Part shown: positions 35,055 to 43,274 of the stretch, in pieces | Numbering within the stretch: the stretch's first letter is position 1 | Layout of the letters: every line of letters starts with the position of its first letter | Origin: Oceanobacillus sojae | GTDB lineage: Bacteria; Bacillota; Bacilli; Bacillales; Amphibacillaceae | Reading direction: 5' to 3' | DNA: 64,000 nt | NCBI RefSeq assembly: GCF_007991515.1 | Contig: NZ_BJYM01000016.1 | Location: 1 to 64,000 of the forward strand | Notes under the pieces: model-generated | Told to the model about the DNA's origin: nothing | The model's database searches: none | The model's input: only the letters and a program-made list of their open reading frames with translations | Program-made: the position numbers and the translations under genes

Positions 35055-35104
35055 ATAAAGAAATATAGAAATAAGAAATAGCATTGAGCGGAGGGGGATG
35101 GAAG

Positions 35105-36226
35105 ATGATACAAGTGATAAAAAATGCATTACTTACAAATGGGCAAAAAGTAGATATTTTAATAGAAAATAGTCGAATAAAAGATATAGTTGCAAATGCA
35201 GGAGGTTTCTATCCAGTGCTGTTAGATGCAGAAGGAATGTATGCTTCCCCCGGATGGATTGATTTACATACACACGCTTTTCCGAAGTATAAGCCTTATT
35301 GCGCCTCACCTGATAAAATTGGTTATCAAACTGGTGTCACAACTGTAGTTGATGCTGGGAGCAGCGGTGCAAATACGATAGAGGAATTTTACCAAATTGC
35401 AAAAAAAGCAAGAACAAGGGTGCTTGCATTCCTGAATATTTCACGGATTGGTTTAGAACGAATAGATGAATTAGCCAATTTAGATGAGGTTTCCTGGGAT
35501 GCAATAAACAATGCTGTAAATGCTTATCCATCCTTTATAATCGGCTTAAAAGCAAGAATGAGTGCAAGTGTTATAGGTGATAGTGGATTAAAGCCGCTGC
35601 AGCTTGCGGCAAGGTACAGTACAACGTTAAATAAACCGCTGATGGTTCATATTGGCAGTGCACCGCCAATGCTGCATGAGATTTTATCGCTGTTAAATAA
35701 AGGAGATATTCTCACACACTGTTATCATGGGAAAAGTCCCAATCATATTTTTCAGAACAATGGGGAGGTTGAGGCTGCTCTAGCTGAAGCTGTACGAAGA
35801 GGAGTCTATCTTGATGTCGGTCATGGAAAATCAAGCTTTTCGTTTCCGATTGCAAAAAAAGCAAAGGAGGCCGGAGTACATTTTGATACAATCAGTACAG
35901 ATATTTATGAGGAAAATCAGATAAACGGACCGGTATACAATATGGCTGATACATTAACTAAATTTTTAACATTAGGCTATTCACTGGAAACCATTATCCG
36001 TGCAGTGACAGAAACGCCGGCATATGTTTTAAACCAGCCTGAGCTGGGGAATTTTAATCGTGGTTCCTGTGCAGAATTTACTTTTTTTACAGTAGAAAAC
36101 GAGACGAAGATACTGATAGATTCTTTAGGAAATGAAATCATTACAAACCAGGTGATTAAACCGCAGGCAGTTTTTCTTGGCGGGGAGTACATTGAACTGG
36201 AGAAGCATTATTCCTATGAAGTATAG
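35105..36226 (+). CDS. Amidohydrolase/deacetylase-family metallohydrolase (EF_0837-like)
   Basis: Cytoplasmic amidohydrolase of 373 residues. Metal ligands of the superfamily are visible: DLHTHAF (HxH), the Lys expected to be carboxylated in GLKARMSAS, the His residues in PLMVHIGS and ILTHCYHG, and the Asp in TISTDIYEEN. The start is ATG 35105 behind GGAGGGGG; an in-frame TTG at 35084 is poorer. It resembles the uncharacterised dihydroorotase-like family often found with sugar metabolism genes. In this glycan locus a deacetylase or lactam/lactone hydrolase role is plausible, but the substrate is unknown. Confidence 0.82.
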   Translation: MIQVIKNALLTNGQKVDILIENSRIKDIVANAGGFYPVLLDAEGMYASPGWIDLHTHAFPKYKPYCASPDKIGYQTGVTTVVDAGSSGANTIEEFYQIAKKARTRVLAFLNISRIGLERIDELANLDEVSWDAINNAVNAYPSFIIGLKARMSASVIGDSGLKPLQLAARYSTTLNKPLMVHIGSAPPMLHEILSLLNKGDILTHCYHGKSPNHIFQNNGEVEAALAEAVRRGVYLDVGHGKSSFSFPIAKKAKEAGVHFDTISTDIYEENQINGPVYNMADTLTKFLTLGYSLETIIRAVTETPAYVLNQPELGNFNRGSCAEFTFFTVENETKILIDSLGNEIITNQVIKPQAVFLGGEYIELEKHYSYEV

Positions 36227-36518
36227 AAGATAGATACGTATGTCTTTTTAAAGTTTCTGTTTCAGGTGATGGGATAGGTATCATATTTAATTATTTGTTT
36301 TTTCTCTTGCCTACAAAGTTTAGTGTAGTTATGATTACTGATACAATAAGAAGAAATACGAAAAAATATTTACAGAACGGCAACTTTAGTTATACTTATA
36401 CTAAAGCTTATAGGATAATTATTCTCTCTTAGCTATAAAAGGGCATCACACAGCACTATGCGGAAGTTTTGACATCGGATGGATCAGTGGATTTGGATAC
36501 AGAAAGGTAGAGATTACA
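36227..36518 (+). promoter_or_regulatory. Control region of the GntR gene with a palindrome
   Basis: The gap has no gene. CTTTAGT at 36384-36390 and ACTAAAG at 36400-36406 form a palindrome with nine bases between, the size and shape of a GntR/HutC-family operator. It lies about 115 bp upstream of the regulator start and is a candidate autoregulatory site. Confidence 0.5.
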
Positions 36519-37226
36519 ATGAAGCTAAATTTAAGACAAGGGTCTTTATACTTGCAGGTAAAGGATATACTGAAGGAAAGAATTATCAACGGGCAGTACC
36601 CGAAAAATAGTTTAATCCCTTCAGAACCGGAGCTGGAGAAGGAATTTGAAGTAAGTAAAATTACGATTCGCAGGGCGGTAGAGCAGTTAGCTCAGGAAGG
36701 ATATGTGGAGAAGAGAAGCGGTATTGGTACAACAGTACTTGCTAACCAAGCTGTTTCTAAGCTTTCAAAAGGACAGCGTTTTTCTGAATATCTGATTGGA
36801 GAAGGTTATCAATTAGGCAAAAAACTGATCGAGGTTACCAAAGTAGAGGATATCATGCCGCAGGTCAGCGCTTTAGCAGGAGATGGTGCATATTGTGTGG
36901 AGCGTCTTTATACATTAAATGAAGAGCCATATATCCATTTCAGGCATTATATCCCGTCATCCATTAATTTGCCAAACGACCCGAATGTATTTGTGAATTC
37001 ATTGTATGATATGCTATATCAGGAGGGGATTCGTTTTTTCCGGTTTAAAGATGAATTCAGTGTGTCCGTTCCAGAGCCGTCTATTGCCGAGATGCTGGAA
37101 ATTGAACTTCAGCCGTTATTGCAGCGTGAGCGTTTTTCGTATGATGATCGTGACAGGCTGGTAGAATATTCCGTTGCTTATTATCGTACGGATTTGCATA
37201 AGTATATTGTAAATTTTAATGTATAA
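36519..37226 (+). CDS. GntR-family (HutC/UTRA) regulator of the glycan module
   Basis: Transcriptional regulator, 235 residues, with an N-terminal winged helix (about 8-72: YLQVKDILKERIINGQYPKNSLIPSEPELEKEFEVSKITIRRAVEQLAQEG) and a UTRA effector domain (about 90-235) that in this group binds sugar phosphates such as GlcNAc 6-phosphate. It follows the amidohydrolase by about 290 bp on the same strand and is followed by a bidirectional terminator. It is the best candidate regulator for the GH20/ABC importer genes. Confidence 0.87.
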   Translation: MKLNLRQGSLYLQVKDILKERIINGQYPKNSLIPSEPELEKEFEVSKITIRRAVEQLAQEGYVEKRSGIGTTVLANQAVSKLSKGQRFSEYLIGEGYQLGKKLIEVTKVEDIMPQVSALAGDGAYCVERLYTLNEEPYIHFRHYIPSSINLPNDPNVFVNSLYDMLYQEGIRFFRFKDEFSVSVPEPSIAEMLEIELQPLLQRERFSYDDRDRLVEYSVAYYRTDLHKYIVNFNV

Positions 37227-37260
37227 ACAAAAGCGTACCCATTTCAGGTACGCTTTTGTT
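37226..37260. terminator. Bidirectional terminator between GntR and DUF488 genes
   Basis: AACAAAAGCGTACC pairs perfectly with GGTACGCTTTTGTT; T runs are available on both strands. Confidence 0.9.
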
Positions 37261-37276
37261 CTCTCTCAATATAGCT

Positions 37277-37654
37277 TTAACTTTCTTTATTTTGGGAAGG
37301 CAAGTCACTTTCCATAACTTCTTTTAAAATCAGAGCATGATTATGCTCCTTATCCTTGGCTGCGTACAATAAGATAACACGTTGCTTTTTTTGCAGCTCT
37401 TGAAGCTCAGATAATTTTTTTATCTTCTCATCATCATTTAGCAATTCTTTTTTATACGCTTTTTTAAAATCCTCAAATTTTTCAGGATCATGGTTAAACC
37501 ATTTTCTTAAATCTGGCGTAGGTGTTACTTCTTTTGCCCAATCATCCAGCTTTGCTTCTTTTTTTGAAATTCCCCTGGGCCAGACTAAATCAACTAAAAC
37601 TCGATAGCCGGTCTCATTCGATTTTTCATAGATACGCTGCAGTACGATAGACAT
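37277..37654 (-). CDS. DUF488-family protein (YeaO-like)
   Basis: Small cytoplasmic protein of 125 residues with the DUF488 signature: RVLVDLVWPRGISKKEAKLDDWAKEVTPTPDLRKWFNHDPEKFEDFKKAYKKEL, then a VILLYAAKDKEHNHALIL segment. The start ATG lies behind AAAGGTGGAA. It is monocistronic. The function of the family is unknown; a nucleotide-related role has been guessed because of conserved polar residues. Confidence 0.85.
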   Translation of the reverse strand: MSIVLQRIYEKSNETGYRVLVDLVWPRGISKKEAKLDDWAKEVTPTPDLRKWFNHDPEKFEDFKKAYKKELLNDDEKIKKLSELQELQKKQRVILLYAAKDKEHNHALILKEVMESDLPSQNKES

Positions 37655-37779
37655 TCATAATTCCACCTTTCCAATCAAGTGTGCTTTCCTTCAATATACC
37701 ATGTACATGTTCAGAACTCTATTGATTGATTCTCAGATCTCAGAAAACGTTGTAAATAAAACTTCGGGAAATAGATGGT

Positions 37780-39222
37780 TTATGCTTCGTGCTTTCTTTT
37801 TCTTGATAAGAACAGCAGAGCACCGCCCGCAATAATAAATGCCAGTCCCCAGATACCTTTCTCAGCATAGTTCAAAGCGGTATCAGGCAGCTTTTCTTCT
37901 TTTTTCTTTTCTAAATCTGCTTGTGATTCTGATTCAGCTTTCACTTCAGCAGTTTTTGGTGATACAGCTTTAGACGAGGCTTCGTTTTCATCTGGAGCTT
38001 CTTTGTCATTTCTTTTAATAACCACCGTTTCAGATTTTTTTGAGGCCTCTTTTTGAATAGCATTCCCTGTATCAATAACAGTATCGGAATCTACCATTTC
38101 TCCGGAAATAATTATATCAGCAAGAAAATCTCCCTGCAGGTTGTAAATATTAACCTTTAAATCTGCATTTTCCAGCTTTGTTAAATGAAATAGTGTCTCC
38201 AGTGAAAGGTTTTCTTCTCCCTGATCTGTAACAAGTACAAATTCTGCATGTAATTGGAAAACGTCAAGAAATTCCCTGAAGATAGCCATTAATTCATCGA
38301 CTTGCCCCGGTGTTAGTTCCTTAATTGTTTCAAATTCAGAAAATGCCATCATTCGGTCAGCTAAATTTAACAATTTCTCAATGGTTTCATCGCTTGTAAT
38401 GTCAGGAATACTGAGAATATGTTCTTCCAGTCGAAGCAGCTCGTCCTCTGTTAAATTGAATTCCTGCATGAAAAAGCTTAGATCAAAGAAATCATCATCT
38501 TCCCAAATGAATTCTCCTTCTAAATCGTAGGATAAATCATCCAAGAAGACATAATTGTTTATATCTAAATCATTATCAGAAATAAGTTTAAGTATATCTT
38601 CTTGATCGATTCCGAAATAAGGATCAACATTACTTAAATCCTTGTTGATTATTTCTCCTAAAAAATCGGATAATTCATCGATAGTTTTAAAATCATTCAA
38701 ATTGCTTCCATAAAGAGCTAAAGAACTTTCGATATGAGTTTGAGTAACCTGAAAACCGCGAATACTCGTTGCTTCTTTTAAGTAATCTGCCAGCTTTTGC
38801 TCAAAATCAGGGTCTCTTGGAATTAATATATATAAATAAAATCCGATATTCATCTCGAGGTCATCTAAGAAAACATAATCCTCCAGAGTTTCTCCAAATT
38901 CATTTAGTGTTGCTTCAAGTGCAGCCTGGTCAATATCATAATCATCATAAATCTGTTTTAGATTATTTCCATCTTTACGGATTACGTCTCCTAAGAACTC
39001 TTTTAGATCTTCAACTGTATCAAATTCTTCTAAATAAGAATCATAGAGAGACAGAGAGAATTCAATATCTTCTTTTGTGATTGTAAAGCCTCGCTCAATA
39101 CTAATTTCTTTTAAATAAACATCCAGACTTTTTTGGAAGCTGTTTGAATGTGCGTCAGCAGCTCCAGGTAAAACGACAAACAAAAATAAGAATAATGCAA
39201 AAATTTGTGCCGATTTCCTCAT
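37780..39222 (-). CDS. Processed acidic cell-wall protein with LPDTA sorting motif
   Basis: A 480-residue secreted protein with an N-terminal signal peptide (about 1-24, cleavage after ADA), two related acidic repeats of about 105 residues (about 27-130 and 135-245, each with YLKE...RGF.(I/V)T...LYGS...FLG and ending NYVFLDDL), a helical acidic region, a charged low-complexity spacer (about 385-440) and a C-terminal sorting signal: LPDTA near 446, a hydrophobic stretch, then RKRKHEA. LPDTA matches the sortase D-type motif seen in a Bacillus family of acidic surface proteins. No sortase gene is in the window. The role at the surface is unknown. Confidence 0.82.
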   Translation of the reverse strand: MRKSAQIFALFLFLFVVLPGAADAHSNSFQKSLDVYLKEISIERGFTITKEDIEFSLSLYDSYLEEFDTVEDLKEFLGDVIRKDGNNLKQIYDDYDIDQAALEATLNEFGETLEDYVFLDDLEMNIGFYLYILIPRDPDFEQKLADYLKEATSIRGFQVTQTHIESSLALYGSNLNDFKTIDELSDFLGEIINKDLSNVDPYFGIDQEDILKLISDNDLDINNYVFLDDLSYDLEGEFIWEDDDFFDLSFFMQEFNLTEDELLRLEEHILSIPDITSDETIEKLLNLADRMMAFSEFETIKELTPGQVDELMAIFREFLDVFQLHAEFVLVTDQGEENLSLETLFHLTKLENADLKVNIYNLQGDFLADIIISGEMVDSDTVIDTGNAIQKEASKKSETVVIKRNDKEAPDENEASSKAVSPKTAEVKAESESQADLEKKKEEKLPDTALNYAEKGIWGLAFIIAGGALLFLSRKRKHEA

Positions 39223-39374
39223 TCATTCTCCTCTTTTCAATTAAAATAACTAGCTCAATGATAAAATTATAGCCTCGAAGTCCCTTCCTGGCAATCTATT
39301 TTGAAGAATATTTCTATTAATATCCAAAAAATATCAAACATTTAGATCAAAAGTGAAAATTTCTAACTTTTAGC

Positions 39375-39423
39375 AGCAAACGTTTACAAAATACGAAGGT
39401 TATGTCACTATATTGGTATACAA
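39375..39423 (+). promoter_or_regulatory. cre-like site and possible GntR operator
   Basis: AGCAAACGTTTACA at 39375-39388 matches 12 of 14 cre positions with the full AAACGTTTACA core. TTGGTATACAA at 39413-39423 has the GT...AC symmetry of FadR/FCD operators and lies in front of the orphan FCD regulator gene, suggesting autoregulation. Confidence 0.5.
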
Positions 39424-39455
39424 GTATTCATAATTAGATAAAGGAGCTATGCAAG

Positions 39456-40178
39456 ATGAAAGCATTTTATCCAAAGAAGAAGCTAATGAACGAATCAAAA
39501 GGGGAACAAGTTGTTGCGGAGCTCCGAATGCGGATTATTTCTCGTGAAGTAAAGGCAGGTACTGTTCTTTCAGAGAATCAATTGGGATCTTTATTTCAAG
39601 TCAGTCGTTCTCCGGTCAGAGAAGCTTTGCGTGTGCTGGCGAATGAGAATCTTGTTCGGCCAGAAAGAATGGGAGCAGTTGTCGTTGGCATCTCTGAAAA
39701 AAATATTGAAGAAATTTATGATATCCGCTTAATGATAGAGTCCTTTACCTTTGAGCGTCTGTTAAAGATGCAGACGGATAATCTTGTTCAAGAGCTAAAA
39801 AAAATGATAGAAATGATGAAAATTGCTATTAAATATCAGGATGTTGACCAGTTTTCCTTCCTGGATATTGAATTCCATGAAACAATTATTCAATCAATTG
39901 ATCATCACCATATTAAGATGCTGTGGAATAATTTAAAGCCCGTCTTAGAATGTCTTATTATTTTATCGATGCGTTACCGGATGATGACCAATGAAAAAGA
40001 TTTTGAACGTATTCTCTATAATCATGGGCTGATTGTGGAAGCCATTGATAAAAAGGAAAAGAAAATGGTGGATTTAGCTTTTGAGAGGAATTTTCATGAT
40101 GTACAAAATCAGGTGGAAGCTCTTTGGGTAGATGAGGAAATAATGAAGGTAGTCAGAGAGTATAGTGTGAAAGAATAG
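39456..40178 (+). CDS. GntR-family FCD-type regulator, orphan
   Basis: Regulator of 240 residues with an N-terminal winged helix (about 14-78, EQVVAELRMRIISREVKAGTVLSENQLGSLFQVSRSPVREALRVLANENLV) and an all-helical FCD domain (about 90-225) containing the metal-site residues DIEFHETII and NHGLIVEAI. FCD regulators usually respond to organic or sugar acids. The gene stands alone between terminators, with no obvious target gene beside it, so it likely acts at another locus. AAAGGAG precedes the start. Confidence 0.87.
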   Translation: MKAFYPKKKLMNESKGEQVVAELRMRIISREVKAGTVLSENQLGSLFQVSRSPVREALRVLANENLVRPERMGAVVVGISEKNIEEIYDIRLMIESFTFERLLKMQTDNLVQELKKMIEMMKIAIKYQDVDQFSFLDIEFHETIIQSIDHHHIKMLWNNLKPVLECLIILSMRYRMMTNEKDFERILYNHGLIVEAIDKKEKKMVDLAFERNFHDVQNQVEALWVDEEIMKVVREYSVKE

Positions 40179-40253
40179 ATATATTTATATAAAACAGACA
40201 ATCCTTTTTCCATGATATAGAGTGGTGGAAAGGGATTCAAGTTTTATTTAATG

Positions 40254-40303
40254 AAAAAGAACGGTAGTGGATAGTCTATATACATTCACTGCCGTTCTTT
40301 TTT
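40254..40303. terminator. Bidirectional terminator between convergent GntR genes
   Basis: AAAAGAACGGTAGTG pairs with CACTGCCGTTCTTTT, then TT. A second hairpin (TTTTTCCA/TGGAAAGGG) follows the stop codon at about 40203-40236. Confidence 0.88.
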
Positions 40304-40315
40304 GGGAAATATAAT

Positions 40316-41029
40316 TTACTTGGAAGAAATAAATTTAAAATTATATTTTTGAGGATGATAATAAACATTTGAAAATTCGAATCTTTGTCCGTTTTTAAAC
40401 GTGGTGAAAGCTTTTAGATAAAGAAGCGGTGTATCTTCGGTCAGCTGCAAAAGCGACTTTAACTCTGAAGTGGGAAGTATTGGAATAAGCTCCCCATAGC
40501 GCTTATCAATCTGAAAGCCTTTTTGTTCGATATATTGATATTTTGATTTTTCCATCACATTAATAGACAGATCAGGAAACAACTTTGAAGGAAGATAAGA
40601 TTCTTCTACCAGTAATGGCTCATTATCTGCCTGACGCAGTCGTTTAATATAATACACTTTCGCTTCTTTTTCTAGTTCAAGTATTTTTCTGACCTCGTCT
40701 GGAGCAGTCATGAGCTGGAACTCCAAAACTTCATTTTTTGAATCATGCTGCAGATTATCCATTTCCTCAGTAAAACCCTGCAATTGCAGAATGTTATGGT
40801 CAATTCGTTCATGACCAATATATGTACCGCTTCCCTGCACGCTGTAGAGCAATCCCTCATTGATTAACAGTTTAATAGCTTGACGTATAGTAACTCTGCT
40901 GACATCATACATTTTCGATAACTTCAGCTCAGAAGGAATAGCATCCCCTTTGTTCATCGATGCAGCAATAATATCTTCTTTAATTTTATTTGCGATTTGT
41001 TTATATAAAGGCAAAGAATTATTTAGCAT
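40316..41029 (-). CDS. GntR-family (HutC/UTRA) regulator divergent from the GH4 operon
   Basis: Regulator of 237 residues: winged helix at about 6-70 (LYKQIANKIKEDIIAASMNKGDAIPSELKLSKMYDVSRVTIRQAIKLLINEG) and UTRA effector domain at about 88-235. An AGAGAGGATC site precedes the ATG. It is divergent from the GH4-deacetylase-PTS operon across 150 bp that hold five phased GTATTA repeats, so it is almost certainly the local regulator. The effector should be a phosphorylated disaccharide or hexosamine phosphate. Confidence 0.88.
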   Translation of the reverse strand: MLNNSLPLYKQIANKIKEDIIAASMNKGDAIPSELKLSKMYDVSRVTIRQAIKLLINEGLLYSVQGSGTYIGHERIDHNILQLQGFTEEMDNLQHDSKNEVLEFQLMTAPDEVRKILELEKEAKVYYIKRLRQADNEPLLVEESYLPSKLFPDLSINVMEKSKYQYIEQKGFQIDKRYGELIPILPTSELKSLLQLTEDTPLLYLKAFTTFKNGQRFEFSNVYYHPQKYNFKFISSK

Positions 41030-41097
41030 AATGATCCTCTCTACTTATCTAATGATTAGAACAAGTTTATCATGCTTCTATTTATTTTCATAGCTTG

Positions 41098-41157
41098 TAT
41101 TACTTTTGTATTAAAAAGGTATTGATTTTTATATAAATTAGTGTTAAATTTGTATTA
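41098..41157 (+). promoter_or_regulatory. Promoter with helically phased GTATTA repeats
   Basis: GTATTA or a one-base variant occurs at 41098, 41108, 41119, 41141 and 41152, so spacings are 10, 11, 22 and 11 bp, one face of the helix. A promoter TTGATT (41122-41127), 17 bp, TAAATT (41145-41150) lies inside the array. This may be the binding region of the divergent GntR regulator, though that family usually uses palindromes. Confidence 0.5.
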
Positions 41158-41180
41158 AAATATTGAAAGGGGTTTCAATT

Positions 41181-42509
41181 ATGGAGCGAAAAAACTTAGT
41201 GATAGCTGGTGGCGGAAGCACATATACACTTGGTATGATCAAGAGTCTTATTTCTGAGAAAGACAATTTTCCGCTAAGAAGTATTATTTTTTTCGATAAT
41301 GATGAAAAGAGGCAGACGCAAATTGCTGAAGCAGCAGAAATCATTCTAAAAGAACAATATCCGGAGCTGGAGCATTTCGACTGTACTACAGATAAGAAGA
41401 CAGCTTTTCAGAAAGCTGATGTGGTATTTGTACAAATCCGGACAGGAGGCCTCAAAATGCGGGAACTGGACGAACAGATTCCGTTGCGTCATGGAGTGGT
41501 TGGTCAGGAAACTTGTGGTCCCGGTGGCATGGCATATGGATTCCGCTCGATTAAAGATATGATTCAACTCGTTAATGATATACGCTTCTACGCAAAGGAC
41601 GCATGGATTTTAAATTATACAAATCCGGCAGCTATTGTAGCAGAAGCATTGCGTAGAGTGTTTCCTGATGACTATAAATTGGTCAATATTTGTGATATGC
41701 CGATTGCAATTATGCATAGCTATGCTTCTTTATTAGATATGGATGTGTGGGATCTGGTTCCGGAATATTTTGGACTCAACCATTTTGGATGGTTTACAAA
41801 ATTGGAAGATCTGCAGGGTAATGATTTAACAAATCGAATCAAAGAGAAAATTATACATGAAGGGTTTGTACCTACTGATTCAGAGATTGCCAATGATGTT
41901 TCCTGGAAAAAAACATTTGAACAAGCGCGTAATATGTTGCTGGATTTTCCAGAATATTTGCCAAACACATATCTACAGTATTATTTATATCCAGAGGAAT
42001 TAGCAGAAAAGGAGTCAATTAATAACACGAGAGCAAGGCAGGTGATAAACGGAAGGGAAAAACGTGTACATGAGACATGTCGGCAGATTTGTAAAGATAA
42101 GTCGACAGAAAATGTTATTTTGGAAAGCGATATTCATGGTGTGTACATGGTGAGGGCTGCTGCCTCCTTTGTTTACAACCATAAAGAGCTCTATATTGTG
42201 ATGGTAGAAAATAATGGGGTGATTGCTAATTTACCAAAAGAAGCAATGGTTGAGGTGCCAGCTCTATTGACAGTTAATGGTCCTAAACCATTGGCAATAG
42301 GAGAAATCCCGATTTTCTATAAAGGATTGATTGAAGCGCAGTTAGCCTATGAGCAATTGGTGGCGGACGCCTATTTTGAAAGAAGTTATCACAAGCTCCT
42401 ACAAGCATTAACGTTGAATAGAACTGTAGTTGATACAGATAAGGCGAAAGCAATTCTGGATGATTTAATACAGGCGAACGAAGGTTACTGGCCGGAATTA
42501 CAAAAATAG
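41181..42509 (+). CDS. GH4 6-phospho-glycosidase
   Basis: NAD- and divalent-metal-dependent glycosidase of family 4, 442 residues. It shows an N-terminal Rossmann motif (LVIAGGGSTYTLGM), the NYTNPAA segment, NICDMPIAIM with the metal-binding Cys, and GLNHFGWFT with the metal-binding His. I start at ATG 41181 behind GAAAGGGG; a TTG at 41163 is unlikely. The sequence is nearest the 6-phospho-beta-glucosidase branch (LicH, CelF, ChbF). Together with the ChbG-like deacetylase next to it, hydrolysis of a phosphorylated chitobiose-like disaccharide is plausible; cellobiose or aryl-beta-glucoside phosphate is the alternative. Confidence 0.9.
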   Translation: MERKNLVIAGGGSTYTLGMIKSLISEKDNFPLRSIIFFDNDEKRQTQIAEAAEIILKEQYPELEHFDCTTDKKTAFQKADVVFVQIRTGGLKMRELDEQIPLRHGVVGQETCGPGGMAYGFRSIKDMIQLVNDIRFYAKDAWILNYTNPAAIVAEALRRVFPDDYKLVNICDMPIAIMHSYASLLDMDVWDLVPEYFGLNHFGWFTKLEDLQGNDLTNRIKEKIIHEGFVPTDSEIANDVSWKKTFEQARNMLLDFPEYLPNTYLQYYLYPEELAEKESINNTRARQVINGREKRVHETCRQICKDKSTENVILESDIHGVYMVRAAASFVYNHKELYIVMVENNGVIANLPKEAMVEVPALLTVNGPKPLAIGEIPIFYKGLIEAQLAYEQLVADAYFERSYHKLLQALTLNRTVVDTDKAKAILDDLIQANEGYWPELQK

Positions 42510-42521
42510 GGGGAGAGGTAA

Positions 42522-43274
42522 ATGAAACGGCTGATTATTAATGCAGATGATTTTGGATATTCAAGAGCAGTAAATTATGGAATTATAGATGCGCATACGC
42601 AAGGTATCCTGACATCGACTACTTTGATGACAAATATGCCTGGGGCAGATCACGCCTATACATTAGGAAGGGAATATTCAGATTTAGGAATAGGAATTCA
42701 TTTAACGTTAACCTGTGGAAGACCGTTGCTGGATAACCATTATACTCTGGTGGATCCTGATGGTAATTTTAAAAAGCTGCATCATTATCAAAAATTATTT
42801 CATGTAGATGAAGAAGAATTGTATCGAGAATGGAAAGCACAAATAGAAGCATTCCTGGCATCAGGATTGAGGCCTTCACATTTGGACAGTCATCATCACG
42901 TTAATGCGCTGCCAGGAATTTTACCAACTTTTATCCAGCTGGCAAAGGAATATAAATTGCCGGTTCGTAACAATTTTGAACAAGAAAATGGAAGTCAAAT
43001 ACGTACCACTGACAGTTTTGAATATAACCCGGAAGTTCTATTGAAATCAGAAAAGGAATTAGAAGAGTTGTACCGAGACGCCAATACAATTGAAATTATG
43101 TGTCATCCAGCTTATTTAGATAAGCATATTATGGAAGGATCTTCCTATGTTATGCCGCGTATCGAAGAGTTGTACATGCTGACACATCAAGATACTACTG
43201 CAAAGCTCAGAGATGGAAAAGTTTTTGAATTAATCAGCTTCCACCAATTAAATGAGGGAGATGAAGTCTCATGA
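42522..43274 (+). CDS. chbG: ChbG/YdjC-family carbohydrate deacetylase
   Basis: Metal-dependent deacetylase of 250 residues. Motifs are LIINADDFGYS with the metal-binding Asp pair (about 4-14), GIHLTLTCGRPL, and SHLDSHHHVNALP with the metal-binding His residues (about 119-131), then MCHPAYLD. ChbG removes one acetyl group from chitobiose 6-phosphate so that GH4 ChbF can cleave it. Being between a GH4 gene and a PTS gene strongly supports such a role. GGGGGAGAGG lies upstream of the start, and the stop overlaps the PTS gene. Confidence 0.88.
   Translation: MKRLIINADDFGYSRAVNYGIIDAHTQGILTSTTLMTNMPGADHAYTLGREYSDLGIGIHLTLTCGRPLLDNHYTLVDPDGNFKKLHHYQKLFHVDEEELYREWKAQIEAFLASGLRPSHLDSHHHVNALPGILPTFIQLAKEYKLPVRNNFEQENGSQIRTTDSFEYNPEVLLKSEKELEELYRDANTIEIMCHPAYLDKHIMEGSSYVMPRIEELYMLTHQDTTAKLRDGKVFELISFHQLNEGDEVS

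Noticed and set aside
41098..41157. A CRISPR-like array of short repeats
   Set aside because: The repeat unit is six bases with 4-5 base gaps and no spacers of CRISPR length; there are no cas genes in the window.
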